Below, in pieces: positions 26,955-35,498 of a DNA stretch of 64,000 bases; within the stretch, counting starts at the first letter, position 1; every line of letters begins with the position of its first letter. The notes under the pieces are model-generated. The model did no database searches. It saw only the letters and a program-made list of their open reading frames with translations, and was not told the DNA's origin. Source of the DNA: Pseudomonas sp. Irchel s3f7 (GTDB lineage: Bacteria > Pseudomonadota > Gammaproteobacteria > Pseudomonadales > Pseudomonadaceae). Position numbers and translations under genes: made by a program. Location: assembly GCF_900187615.1 (NCBI RefSeq), contig NZ_FYDO01000007.1, forward strand, positions 143,530 through 207,529, in the 5' to 3' direction.

Positions 26955-29015
26955 ATGGCTTTCGAAGCAATGTTCCAGCCGATCCAGATCGGCAAACTGA
27001 CCATCCGTAACCGCGTGCTCAGCACCGCGCACGCCGAGGTCTATGCGACCGACGGCGGCATGACCACCGACCGGTACGTCAAGTATTACGAAGAGAAGGC
27101 CAAGGGCGGGATCGGCCTGGCGATCTGCGGCGGTTCGTCCGTGGTGGCGATCGACAGCCCGCAGGAGTGGTGGAGTTCGGTGAACCTGTCCACCGACCGC
27201 ATCATCCCGCACTTCCAGAATCTGGCCGACGCCATGCACAAGCACGGCGCCAAGATCATGATCCAGATTACCCACATGGGCCGTCGCTCGCGTTGGGACG
27301 GCTTCAACTGGCCAACCCTGATGTCGCCCTCGGGCGTGCGTGAGCCGGTGCACCGTGCCACCTGCAAGACCATCGAGCCGGAAGAAATCTGGCGGGTGAT
27401 CGGCAACTACGCGCAAGCGGCACGCCGCGCCAAGGCCGGTGGCCTGGACGGTGTGGAATTGTCAGCCGTGCACCAGCACATGATCGACCAGTTCTGGAGC
27501 CCGCGAGTCAACAAGCGTACCGACGAATGGGGCGGCACCTTCGAAGGCCGCATGAAGTTCGGCCTGGAAGTCTTGAAAGCGGTGCGCGCCGAGGTCGGTG
27601 ACGATTTCTGCGTGGGCATGCGTATCTGCGGCGACGAGTTTCACCCGGATGGTTTGTCCCACGAGGACATGAAGCAGATCGCCAAGTATTACGACGACAC
27701 CGGCATGCTCGATTTCCTCGGCGTCGTGGGTTCGGGTTGCGACACCCACAACACCCTGGCCAACGTTATCCCCAACATGAGTTATCCACCGGAGCCGTTC
27801 CTGCACCTGGCCGCCGGTATCAAGGAAGTGGTCAAGGTCCCGGTGCTGCACGCGCAGAACATCAAGGATCCGAACCAGGCGACCCGTATTCTGGAGGGCG
27901 GTTACGTCGACATGGTCGGCATGACCCGCGCCCACATCGCCGACCCGCACCTGATCGCCAAGATCAAGATGGGGCAGATCGACCAGATCAAACAATGCGT
28001 CGGGGCCAACTACTGCATCGACCGTCAGTATCAAGGTCTGGACGTGCTGTGCATCCAGAACGCCGCGACGTCCCGTGAATACATGGGCCTGCCGCACATC
28101 ATCGAAAAAACCACCGGCGTGAAGCGCAAGGTTGTGGTAGTTGGCGCCGGTCCTGCGGGTATGGAAGCCGCTCGCGTTGCTGCCGAACGCGGCCACGACG
28201 TGACCCTGTTCGAGAAAAAAGAATTCATCGGCGGGCAGATCACCACCGCTTCGAAAGCGCCGCAACGGGACCAGATCGCCGGTATCACCCGCTGGTATCA
28301 ACTGGAACTGGCACGCCTGAAAGTCGACCTGCGCCTGGGCACAGCGGCGGATGCGCCGACCATCATGGACCTGCGTCCAGACGTGGTAGTGCTGGCGGTT
28401 GGCGGTCATCCGTTCATCGAGCAGAACGAACACTGGGGCGCGGCTGAAGGTTTGGTGGTCAGCAGCTGGGACGTGCTCGACGGCAAAGTCGCGCCGGGCA
28501 AGAACGTGTTGGTCTACGACACCATTTGCGAATTCACCGGTATGTCGACTGCCGACTTCATCGCGGACAAGGGCAGCCAGGTCGAGATCGTCACCGACGA
28601 CATCAAGCCGGGCGTGGCCATTGGCGGTACGTCGTTCCCGACCTACTACCGCAGCATGTACCCGAAAGAAGTGATCATGACCGGCGACATGATGCTGGAG
28701 AAGGTCTACCGCGAAGGCGACAAGTTGGTGGCGGTGCTGGAGAACGAATACACCGGCGCCAAAGAGGAGCGGGTCGTCGATCAGGTGGTCATCGAAAACG
28801 GCGTGCGTCCGGACGAAGAAATCTACTACGCGTTGAAGGAAGGCTCGCGCAACAAAGGCCAGATCGACGTCGAGGCGTTGTTCGCGATCAAACCGCAACC
28901 GTGTCTGGAACAGAGTGGTGACGGTTACCTGCTGTTCCGCATCGGCGACTGCGTGGCCCAGCGCAACGTGCATGCGGCGATCTACGACGCGCTGCGGCTG
29001 TGCAAGGATTTCTAA
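26955..29015 (+). CDS. dgcA: dimethylglycine demethylase subunit DgcA (Old Yellow Enzyme/TMADH family)
   Basis: A 686-residue flavoprotein that, with DgcB, demethylates dimethylglycine to sarcosine. The N-terminal OYE-type TIM barrel (about 1-340) binds FMN. A cysteine cluster follows, and then a dinucleotide-binding half starting VVVVGAGPAGMEAARVAAERG. In trimethylamine dehydrogenase the cluster is C-x2-C-x2-C-x11/12-C. Here the residues are C348, A351, C354 and C366, so the second cysteine is alanine. The [4Fe-4S] cluster may have a different ligand or be a 3Fe type. Electrons probably go to DgcB and the adjacent ETF. Confidence 0.95.
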   Translation: MAFEAMFQPIQIGKLTIRNRVLSTAHAEVYATDGGMTTDRYVKYYEEKAKGGIGLAICGGSSVVAIDSPQEWWSSVNLSTDRIIPHFQNLADAMHKHGAKIMIQITHMGRRSRWDGFNWPTLMSPSGVREPVHRATCKTIEPEEIWRVIGNYAQAARRAKAGGLDGVELSAVHQHMIDQFWSPRVNKRTDEWGGTFEGRMKFGLEVLKAVRAEVGDDFCVGMRICGDEFHPDGLSHEDMKQIAKYYDDTGMLDFLGVVGSGCDTHNTLANVIPNMSYPPEPFLHLAAGIKEVVKVPVLHAQNIKDPNQATRILEGGYVDMVGMTRAHIADPHLIAKIKMGQIDQIKQCVGANYCIDRQYQGLDVLCIQNAATSREYMGLPHIIEKTTGVKRKVVVVGAGPAGMEAARVAAERGHDVTLFEKKEFIGGQITTASKAPQRDQIAGITRWYQLELARLKVDLRLGTAADAPTIMDLRPDVVVLAVGGHPFIEQNEHWGAAEGLVVSSWDVLDGKVAPGKNVLVYDTICEFTGMSTADFIADKGSQVEIVTDDIKPGVAIGGTSFPTYYRSMYPKEVIMTGDMMLEKVYREGDKLVAVLENEYTGAKEERVVDQVVIENGVRPDEEIYYALKEGSRNKGQIDVEALFAIKPQPCLEQSGDGYLLFRIGDCVAQRNVHAAIYDALRLCKDF

Positions 29016-29024
29016 GCCGGCCAC

Positions 29025-29113
29025 CTGTAGGAGCCGGCTTGCTGGCGATGAACGATAACGCGGTCTGCCTGATTCACCGCGTCGTCTGAATCGCCAGCAA
29101 GCCGGCTCCTACA
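29025..29113. repeat. REPIN between dgcA and dgcB
   Basis: Opposed REP cores have a spacer (GATGAACGATAACGCGGT) nearly identical to the soxA-soxG REPIN at 45901. It sits inside an operon. Confidence 0.9.
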
Positions 29114-29153
29114 AGATCGATGCATGACTCCGTGGTTTGTGGGAGCTTCACCT

Positions 29154-31103
29154 ATGTTGAACACCCTTCTTCCAATCCTGTTGTTCGCAGCCCTGGCCCT
29201 TGGCGTCCTCGGCGCGTTGCGGCGGGTGGCCATGTGGCGCCGGGGCCGGGCCTCGAAGGTCGACCTGATCGGCGGCCTGTTCGCCATGCCCAAGCGTTAC
29301 ATGGTCGATTTGCATCACGTGGTGGCGCGGGACAAGTACATCGCCAACACCCACGTCGCTACGGCGGGCGGTGCGGTGGCGTCCATCGTGCTGGCAATTC
29401 TGGTGCACGGTTTCGGCCTGCATAACCGCATCCTCGGCTACGCGTTGCTGCTGATGACGGCGGTGATGTTCGTCGGCGCGATCTTTGTTTACCTGCGTCG
29501 CCGCAACCCTCCATCGCGTCTGTCGAAAGGCCCGTGGATGCGCCTACCGAAAAGCCTGCTGGCGTTCTCGGCCTCCTTCTTCCTGTTGACCTTGCCGGTG
29601 GCCGGGATCCTACCGGAAAACTTCGGTGGCTGGCTGGTGGCTGCGATTCTCGGGGTTGGCGTGTTGTGGGGCGTTTCGGAACTGTTCTTCGGCATGACCT
29701 GGGGCGGGCCGATGAAGCACGCCTTCGCCGGTGCGCTGCACCTGGCCTGGCACCGTCGCGCCGAACGCTTTGGTGGTGGTCGTTCCACCGGTTTGAAACC
29801 GCTGGACCTGAACGACCCGACCGCGCCACTGGGCGTGGAAAAACCCAAGGATTTCACCTGGAACCAGTTGCTCGGTTTCGACGCCTGCGTGCAGTGCGGT
29901 AAATGCGAAGCAGCATGCCCGGCCTTCGCGGCCGGCCAACCGCTGAACCCGAAAAAACTGATTCAAGACATGGTCGTCGGCCTGGCTGGCGGCACCGACG
30001 CGAAGTTCGCCGGCAGTCCGTATCCGGGCAAGGCCATTGGCGAGCATTCAGGGAGCCCGCATCAACCGATCGTCAACGGTCTGGTGGACGCCGAGACCTT
30101 GTGGTCGTGCACGACCTGCCGCGCTTGCGTCGAGGAATGCCCGATGATGATCGAGCACGTCGATGCCATCGTCGACATGCGCCGCCATCTGACCCTGGAA
30201 AAAGGCGCGACACCGAACAAGGGCGCCGAGGTCCTGGAAAACCTGATCGCCACCGACAATCCGGGCGGTTTTGCGCCGGGCGGGCGGATGAACTGGGCGG
30301 CGGACTTGAACCTCAATCTGCTGAGCGAGAAGAAATCCACTGACGTGTTGTTCTGGGTTGGCGACGGCGCCTTCGACATGCGCAACCAACGCACCTTGCG
30401 TGCGTTCGTCAAAGTGCTCAAGGCGGCGAAAATCGACTTCGCCGTGCTCGGCCTCGAAGAGCGCGACAGCGGTGACGTGGCCCGGCGCCTGGGCGACGAA
30501 GCAACCTTCCAGCTATTGGCCAAACGCAACATCCAGACCCTGGCCAAGTACAGCTTCAATCGCATCGTCACCTGCGATCCGCACAGCTTCCACGTGCTGA
30601 AAAACGAGTACGGCGCCTTCGATGGCAACTACCTGGTGCAGCACCACAGCACCTACATGGCAGAAATCATCCAGGCCGGCGCGCTGAACCTCGGCCAGCA
30701 CAAAGGCGACAGCGTGACCTATCACGACCCGTGCTACCTCGGCCGCTACAACGGCGAGTACGAGGCACCGCGTCAGGTGTTGCGCGCCCTCGGGATCGAA
30801 GTCAAAGAGATGCAACGTTCCGGTTTCCGTTCGCGCTGCTGCGGCGGCGGCGGCGGGGCGCCGATCACTGATATTCCGGGCAAGCAACGGATTCCCGACA
30901 TGCGCATGGAAGACATCCGCGAGACCGGCGCCGAACTGGTGGCGGTGGGTTGTCCACAATGCACGGCGATGCTCGAAGGTGTGGTCGAGCCCCGCCCGCT
31001 GATCAAGGACATCGCCGAGCTGGTGGCCGACGCGTTGCTCGAAGATGCCGCGCCGAGCAAACCGGCTGCACCAGCCCAACGTGAACCTGCGGAGGTGCAT
31101 TGA
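29154..31103 (+). CDS. dgcB: dimethylglycine demethylase subunit DgcB (membrane Fe-S protein)
   Basis: A 649-residue protein with several N-terminal transmembrane helices (about residues 1-25, 65-115, 130-190). Two 4Fe-4S motifs follow (CVQCGKCEAACP and CTTCRACVEECP), then two CCG/heterodisulfide-reductase-type domains (HDPCYLGRYN, SRCCGGGGG, VGCPQC). It likely passes electrons from DgcA to the membrane. The start at 29154 has GGAG 8 nt upstream. Its TGA overlaps the ATG of the next gene. Confidence 0.93.
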   Translation: MLNTLLPILLFAALALGVLGALRRVAMWRRGRASKVDLIGGLFAMPKRYMVDLHHVVARDKYIANTHVATAGGAVASIVLAILVHGFGLHNRILGYALLLMTAVMFVGAIFVYLRRRNPPSRLSKGPWMRLPKSLLAFSASFFLLTLPVAGILPENFGGWLVAAILGVGVLWGVSELFFGMTWGGPMKHAFAGALHLAWHRRAERFGGGRSTGLKPLDLNDPTAPLGVEKPKDFTWNQLLGFDACVQCGKCEAACPAFAAGQPLNPKKLIQDMVVGLAGGTDAKFAGSPYPGKAIGEHSGSPHQPIVNGLVDAETLWSCTTCRACVEECPMMIEHVDAIVDMRRHLTLEKGATPNKGAEVLENLIATDNPGGFAPGGRMNWAADLNLNLLSEKKSTDVLFWVGDGAFDMRNQRTLRAFVKVLKAAKIDFAVLGLEERDSGDVARRLGDEATFQLLAKRNIQTLAKYSFNRIVTCDPHSFHVLKNEYGAFDGNYLVQHHSTYMAEIIQAGALNLGQHKGDSVTYHDPCYLGRYNGEYEAPRQVLRALGIEVKEMQRSGFRSRCCGGGGGAPITDIPGKQRIPDMRMEDIRETGAELVAVGCPQCTAMLEGVVEPRPLIKDIAELVADALLEDAAPSKPAAPAQREPAEVH

Positions 31104-32323
31104 TGAGCGACATTATCCGCCGCGACCCGCGTGCCGAATGGATCGCCCGTAACCGTCTGCATCCGCTGCACGCGGCCATGCAACCGGCGCAACACAGCTG
31201 GATGGGACCCAACGGCGTCATCCGCAAGAACCCGCATGGGATGGGTTTCATCGGACCCAACGGCATCAAACGGATCGACCGAAGTGGCGAACAACAGGGT
31301 GGCGCCACCAAGCGCACCGCCGCCGTTGAGGTGCAATTGCCGCTGCATCAAGTGCCAGCACCGGCGTTCTACATCTGCGTGGTGCCGGACATGGTCGGCG
31401 GCCGCTTGAGCAGCCACGACCGCGATCTGTTGGGCCTGGCTCATCAACTGGCCGGCAGCGACGGCGCGGTACTGGCCGTGGTGTTCGGCGAGCACAAGGA
31501 GACCACGTTTGGCACCGCAGGCGTCGATCGCTTGCTGGTGCTGGATGGCGAAGAATTCAGCGGTTATGCACCGGAACAGCGAGTCCAGGGCCTGCGGGCT
31601 GTGGATAACCAGTTCAGCCCGCGTCACTGGTTGCTGCCGGACAGCCGCAGCGGTGGCGGTGAATTGGGTCGGCGCTTTGCTGCGGCTTTGGGTCAACGCC
31701 CGGCCACGCGGGTCTGGCAGGTCAAGGATCAGGCGTGCATCGGCCGCGCTGGTGCGGGTTTGCAAGACCTGGCCCGTCCGCTTGCACGCCTGATTCTGGC
31801 GGCCGTCGAATGCGCCGAGCCGGTCAGCGAAACCCGTCACGAAGCCTTGCCGGTGGAGTTATCCACAACCGTCGCGCGCAGTCTGTCGCGCATCGAGGAT
31901 CTGGGCGCGGTAGCGGTAGACCCGGCAGCGATTCCCATGGCCGAAGCCGAGTTCATTTTCTCCGGCGGTAACGGGGTCAAGGATTGGCAGTTGTTCCACC
32001 AGACCGCAGCCGCGCTGGGCGCCACCGAAGGCGCGTCCCGCGTGGCGGTGGACGATGGCTTCATGGCCCGCGACCGTCAGGTCGGCGCATCCGGCACTTG
32101 GGTCACCGCACGGGTCTACGTGGCGGTTGGGATCTCCGGGGCGATCCAGCACCTGCAAGGCATCGGTGCCTGCGACAAGGTGGTGGCCATCAACCTCGAC
32201 CCCGGCTGCGACATGATCAAACGGGCCGACCTGTCGGTGATCGGCGAGAGCGCCGAGATTCTTCAAGCCTTGATCGAGGCGGTAGAGGCCTACCGCAACG
32301 ACGCCAAGCGCGATGCGGCTTAA
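31103..32323 (+). CDS. electron transfer flavoprotein alpha subunit, dgc-associated
   Basis: ETF alpha-like protein of 406 residues. The C-terminal FAD-binding region is recognisable (FSGGNGVKDW, GASRVAVDDGFMARDRQVGASGTWV, INLDPGCDMIKRADLSVIGES). An N-terminal extension of about 80 residues precedes the usual start of the ETF fold. It contains a doubled GPNG motif (MGPNGVIRK and IGPNGIKRI, residues 35-58). The ATG overlaps the dgcB stop (TGATG) with a perfect GGAGG site. Pseudomonas has a housekeeping ETF elsewhere, and this pair is presumably dedicated to dimethylglycine demethylation (PA5400 position). Confidence 0.9.
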   Translation: MSDIIRRDPRAEWIARNRLHPLHAAMQPAQHSWMGPNGVIRKNPHGMGFIGPNGIKRIDRSGEQQGGATKRTAAVEVQLPLHQVPAPAFYICVVPDMVGGRLSSHDRDLLGLAHQLAGSDGAVLAVVFGEHKETTFGTAGVDRLLVLDGEEFSGYAPEQRVQGLRAVDNQFSPRHWLLPDSRSGGGELGRRFAAALGQRPATRVWQVKDQACIGRAGAGLQDLARPLARLILAAVECAEPVSETRHEALPVELSTTVARSLSRIEDLGAVAVDPAAIPMAEAEFIFSGGNGVKDWQLFHQTAAALGATEGASRVAVDDGFMARDRQVGASGTWVTARVYVAVGISGAIQHLQGIGACDKVVAINLDPGCDMIKRADLSVIGESAEILQALIEAVEAYRNDAKRDAA

Positions 32324-32338
32324 GGGAAGGAAAGGGTT

Positions 32339-33109
32339 ATGAGCACGAAAATCATCAGCCTGGTTTCCATCGGCGCCCACCCGACGTCCGGTCGGCCACG
32401 GCGCGCGGAGCAGGATGCGCGGGCGGTGGAACTGGGCCTGCAACTGGCTGGGGATAACCTGCAAGTGCTGCATGCCGGCGACATCGCTGAACCTGCGCTG
32501 CGTGCCTATCTGGGCATGGGCCTTGAACAACTTCACGTACTTGAACAACCGGAAGGCGCCGATGCGCTGCCAGCGCTGACCGACTATTTGCGCGACGCGG
32601 GCGCTCAAGTGGTGCTGACCGGCAGCCAGGCGGAAACCGGTGAAGGTTCGGGGATGTTGCCGTTCCTGCTGGCCGAAAGCCTCGGCTGGCCGCTGGTGGT
32701 GGGACTGGCGCAGGTCGAGTCCATCGATGGCGGTTCGGCGCTGGTGCTGCAAGCCTTGCCCCGTGGCCAGCGGCGTCGATTGAAAGTGCGACTGCCGTTT
32801 CTGGCGACTGTGGATAACACCGCGCCCAAGCCTCGGCAAAGTGCTTACGGCCCGGCTCGACGCGGCGTGCTGCAAGCACAGGACGTCGAGGTCATCGATG
32901 ATGAATTGCTGGCGGTTGCCACCTTGCAACCGGCCAAACCTCGGCCGAAACGCTTGAAAGTAATCAAGGCCAAAAGCGGTGCCGACCGGATGAAAGCCGC
33001 AACGGCGAAAGCCAGTGGCGGAGGGGGACAAGTGCTCAAAGGCGTTACGGCGCAAGCTGGCGCTGAAGCCATTCTCAAGCTGCTGATTGAAGAAGGCGTG
33101 GTTCGCTAA
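32339..33109 (+). CDS. electron transfer flavoprotein beta subunit, dgc-associated
   Basis: ETF beta-like protein of 256 residues lying 15 bp after the alpha subunit. The ETF fold is seen in AEQDARAVELGLQLAGDNLQVLHAGD, LTGSQAETGEGSGMLPFLLAESLGWPLV and LPRGQRRRLKVRLPFLATVD. It is diverged from housekeeping EtfB, with a basic C-terminus. It probably accepts electrons from DgcA/DgcB. The operon ends here. Downstream lie a small REP hairpin and the DnaA-box region. Confidence 0.9.
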   Translation: MSTKIISLVSIGAHPTSGRPRRAEQDARAVELGLQLAGDNLQVLHAGDIAEPALRAYLGMGLEQLHVLEQPEGADALPALTDYLRDAGAQVVLTGSQAETGEGSGMLPFLLAESLGWPLVVGLAQVESIDGGSALVLQALPRGQRRRLKVRLPFLATVDNTAPKPRQSAYGPARRGVLQAQDVEVIDDELLAVATLQPAKPRPKRLKVIKAKSGADRMKAATAKASGGGGQVLKGVTAQAGAEAILKLLIEEGVVR

Positions 33110-33120
33110 CGCTTTGTGTA

Positions 33121-33141
33121 GGAGCAGCCTGCGGCAGCTCC
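33121..33141. repeat. single REP-like hairpin after the ETF beta gene
   Basis: GGAGCAGCC and GGCAGCTCC pair with one mismatch. It lacks the second REP arm. Confidence 0.6.
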
Positions 33142-33149
33142 TGTGTAAC

Positions 33150-33170
33150 GGATAACCTGCCAGGTTATCC
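33150..33170. promoter_or_regulatory. 21-bp perfect palindrome
   Basis: GGATAACCTG and CAGGTTATCC are perfect 10-bp arms around a central C, 40 bp after the ETF beta stop. There is no T run, so it is more like a protein-binding site than a terminator. The arms contain GTTATCC/GGATAAC, part of the DnaA-box sequence. Confidence 0.6.
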
Positions 33171-33267
33171 CTCACCCAATGATTCGTGTCATCGGTGACG
33201 CCTATCTTATGCACAGCCCTTGAGCGTCTTCGAGGGTTCATGCCTCAATAAAATCCAAACGTTGATG

Positions 33268-33312
33268 TTTACCCACAATCCCTGTTGGTGGTTCTGTGGA
33301 TAACGTGTTCGC
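33268..33312 (+). repeat. 45-bp DnaA-box module, copy A
   Basis: First and most diverged but one of four modules with the plan CTTGCCCCCA-N4-CTGTTGG-N6-TGTGGATAA-N2-TGTTTGC. Here the last word reads TGTTCGC. Confidence 0.75.
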
Positions 33313-33428
33313 CCTTCGCTACACCCCATACAAATCAAGCCGTACGAGGCGTCGTTCAAAAAACAACCAGCCTTGTTGGTGTTTTTTCCAAGCTTTTTCA
33401 AGGGGATAAGTGCTGACGTTGATGCAGA

Positions 33429-33473
33429 CTTGCCCCCAATCTCTGTTGGCGCTTCTGTGGATAAGATGTTTGC
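33429..33473 (+). repeat. 45-bp DnaA-box module, copy B
   Basis: It matches the consensus best (CTTGCCCCCAA, CTGTTGG, TGTGGATAA, TGTTTGC) and starts 161 bp after copy A. Confidence 0.8.
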
Positions 33474-33610
33474 TTAACGCTGAAGCCCTTGTAAAACGCG
33501 GCGTTCAAGCGTTTGATCAATAAATGATCGAAACCTCATTTTGAATCGTCAATCAACGCCCGGAAGCCGAAAAACCGCGGCTTTCAGCGGTTTTCCACAG
33601 CATCGAGTAA

Positions 33611-33655
33611 GTTGCCCCCAAAGTCTGTTGGCCTTTCTGTGGATAAGGTGTTTGC
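33611..33655 (+). repeat. 45-bp DnaA-box module, copy C
   Basis: It starts exactly 182 bp after copy B and is identical in all core words. Confidence 0.8.
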
Positions 33656-33792
33656 CATACGCCACAGGCCACGGTTTACGTGGCCTGCAAAGAGTTGTTC
33701 AAAATATGATCAGTCGCCACTGAAAACCCTGGTTCTGAATAAGTCACGGATTTTCTTTGGTTTTTGTGGAGAAAGTTTTCAGAGTGTCCACA

Positions 33793-33837
33793 CTTGTCCC
33801 CATTTGCTGTGGGTGGAGGTGTGGATAACTTGTTTGC
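33793..33837 (+). repeat. 45-bp DnaA-box module, copy D
   Basis: It starts exactly 182 bp after copy C. The left half is diverged (CTTGTCCCCA, CTGTGGG). The DnaA box and TGTTTGC are intact. Confidence 0.75.
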
Positions 33838-33905
33838 GGAAGGCTGAGAGGCGCGGGCCGTATAGCGCGGAAGGGAATAGATCATATTTCGTACAGTTCT
33901 AAACG

Positions 33906-34011
33906 CCTGTAGGAGCAAGCTTGCTCGCGATGGACGTCAACGATAACGCTGGCAACCTGACACCCCGCGGCGTTCTCAGGTCCATCGCGAGCAGGCTCGC
34001 TCCTACAGGGG
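33906..34011 (+). repeat. REPIN flanking gbcA (inverted copy of 36718-36822)
   Basis: A different REP class (GTAGGAGCAAGCTTGCTCGC and GCGAGCAGGCTCGCTCCTAC). The whole 105-bp unit, spacer included, is repeated almost identically in inverted orientation after gbcB. Confidence 0.9.
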
Positions 34012-34020
34012 GCAGTGGAA

Positions 34021-35316
34021 TCAGCCTTGGACGGGCACACCTTTGAGATACGGCGCAGGCTCGGCCCCCAGGTTGCTCAGCAGGCGTTCGCTGTACCAGT
34101 CCACAAAGTTCACCACACCGAACTCATAAGTCTTGGAGTAAGGCCCCGGCTGGTAGGCGGTGGAGTTGATCCCGCGCTGGTTCTCTTCGGCCAGGCGACG
34201 GTCCTGGTCGTTGGTGGCGTCCCAGACCTGGCGCATGCGGTCCACGTCATAATCCACGCCCTCGACCGCGTCCTTGTGCACGATCCACTTGGTGGTGACC
34301 ATGGTTTCCTGGGCGCTGATCGGCCACACGGTGAACACGATGATGTGGTCGCCCATGCAGTGGTTCCAGGAGTGCGGCAGGTGCAGGATGCGCATCGAGC
34401 CCAGGTCCGGGTTCTTGATGCGGCCCATGAGTTTGGCGCAGCCCTGCTTGCCGTCCAGGGTCATCGACACGGTGCCCTTGAGCAGCGGCATGCGCACGAT
34501 GCGGTTACGCAGGCCGAAGCTCGCGTGGGCGTATGGGATCTTCTCGGCGTCCCAGGCCGCGGCGGAGGCGGCGACGTGGTCCTTGAAGGCCTGGTCGGCG
34601 CGTGGATCGGTGACGTCGTCCCATTCCAGCAGGGTTTTCAGCAGTTCCGGGTGCGACGCGTTGCAGTGGTAGCACTCGCGGTTGTTTTCCAGTACCAGTT
34701 TCCAGTTGGCCTTTTCCATCAAGGTGGTGGTGATCGCCACCTTGGTGTTCTCCATGTCGTACGGTTCCATGTAATGGCTGAGCGTCGACAGGAAGTCATC
34801 GATGGCCGGCGGGTTCTCCGCCAGGCTGATGAAGATGTAGCCGCCGGCGGTTTTCACGTTCACCGGTTTGAGGCCGTACTGCTTCATGTCGAAGTCGGCG
34901 CCCATTTCGGTGCCGGCGAACAGCAGGCGGCCGTCGAGTTCGTAGGTCCACTGGTGGTAGTGGCAGACCAGTTTGGCGACCTTGCCCTTTTCGCTGGTGC
35001 ACAGGCGCGAACCACGGTGGCGGCAGACGTTATGGAACGCATGCACCACACCCTCGGCGCCACGGATCACGATGATCGGGTTCTTGCCGACCTGCAGGGT
35101 CAGGTAGTTGCCCTTGGTAGGGATTTCGCAGGTCATGCCGGCGATCAACCACTCTTTCTGAAAGATTTCCTGCATGTCGATATCAAACAGGCGCTCGTCA
35201 GAGTAGAACGGCTGCGGCAGCGAGAACGTGCGCTCGCGCTCTTGCAGCATCTGCGCGGTGGCCTTGCGTGCGGGTTCCAGCGGATCGCCCAGGCTCAGGG
35301 TAGTAGTGACGTCCAT
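34021..35316 (-). CDS. gbcA: glycine betaine monooxygenase oxygenase subunit GbcA
   Basis: Rieske non-heme iron oxygenase of 431 residues that demethylates glycine betaine to dimethylglycine, releasing formaldehyde. The Rieske motif is C-R-H-R-G followed after 15 residues by CHYHQW (about residues 97-118). The mononuclear iron region ENNRECYHCNASHPELL follows in the second half. The start at 35316 (MDVTTTLSLGDPLEP) has AGGA 8 nt upstream. Longer in-frame starts overlap that site. It diverges from gbcB across a 283-bp control region with a GTCGC repeat. Confidence 0.96.
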   Translation of the reverse strand: MDVTTTLSLGDPLEPARKATAQMLQERERTFSLPQPFYSDERLFDIDMQEIFQKEWLIAGMTCEIPTKGNYLTLQVGKNPIIVIRGAEGVVHAFHNVCRHRGSRLCTSEKGKVAKLVCHYHQWTYELDGRLLFAGTEMGADFDMKQYGLKPVNVKTAGGYIFISLAENPPAIDDFLSTLSHYMEPYDMENTKVAITTTLMEKANWKLVLENNRECYHCNASHPELLKTLLEWDDVTDPRADQAFKDHVAASAAAWDAEKIPYAHASFGLRNRIVRMPLLKGTVSMTLDGKQGCAKLMGRIKNPDLGSMRILHLPHSWNHCMGDHIIVFTVWPISAQETMVTTKWIVHKDAVEGVDYDVDRMRQVWDATNDQDRRLAEENQRGINSTAYQPGPYSKTYEFGVVNFVDWYSERLLSNLGAEPAPYLKGVPVQG

Positions 35317-35498
35317 CGATTCAGTCCTCATGGCCATTCTGTGTGGCCGGCGAAATGTGGCTACGGTTGTGCGACGCAAGACAAAAAACAGCAGTTCTCT
35401 GTTGAAGCGAGTGTGGGGCCGGCGCAGGCCAGAACCTTATCCATGGGCGACATGATGCAATCTGTTCCCGACGCGCAACCCCCGGTCGTTGGGGGCTG

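Larger units (their letters stand above)
33207..33837. other. DnaA-box array in a 911-bp gene-free region
   Basis: Between the ETF beta gene and gbcA there is no gene. Perfect DnaA boxes are TTATGCACA at 33207 and TGTGGATAA (complement TTATCCACA) at 33295, 33456, 33638 and 33820. One-mismatch boxes are TTACCCACA (33269), TTTTCCACA (33591) and TGTGGAGAA (33765). Three more perfect boxes lie just upstream inside the ETF genes (31600, 31859 and 32809). Hairpins at 33571-33594 and 33665-33687 lie between boxes. The layout resembles a DnaA-titration site (datA) or an origin-like locus rather than a promoter. Confidence 0.75.

Noticed and set aside
25170..27416. 748-codon minus-strand frame opposite the dipeptidase, DUF5943 and dgcA genes
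   Set aside because: It spans three well-supported plus-strand genes and their ribosome sites and has no recognisable domain.
33207..33837. Repeats in the etfB-gbcA gap as a CRISPR array
   Set aside because: The 45-bp modules are imperfect, the linkers are 116-137 bp and share words with each other, and there are no cas genes.
33541..33918. Short open frames in the DnaA-box region
   Set aside because: Fewer than 100 codons, no ribosome sites, stop-rich context and composition unlike coding DNA here.
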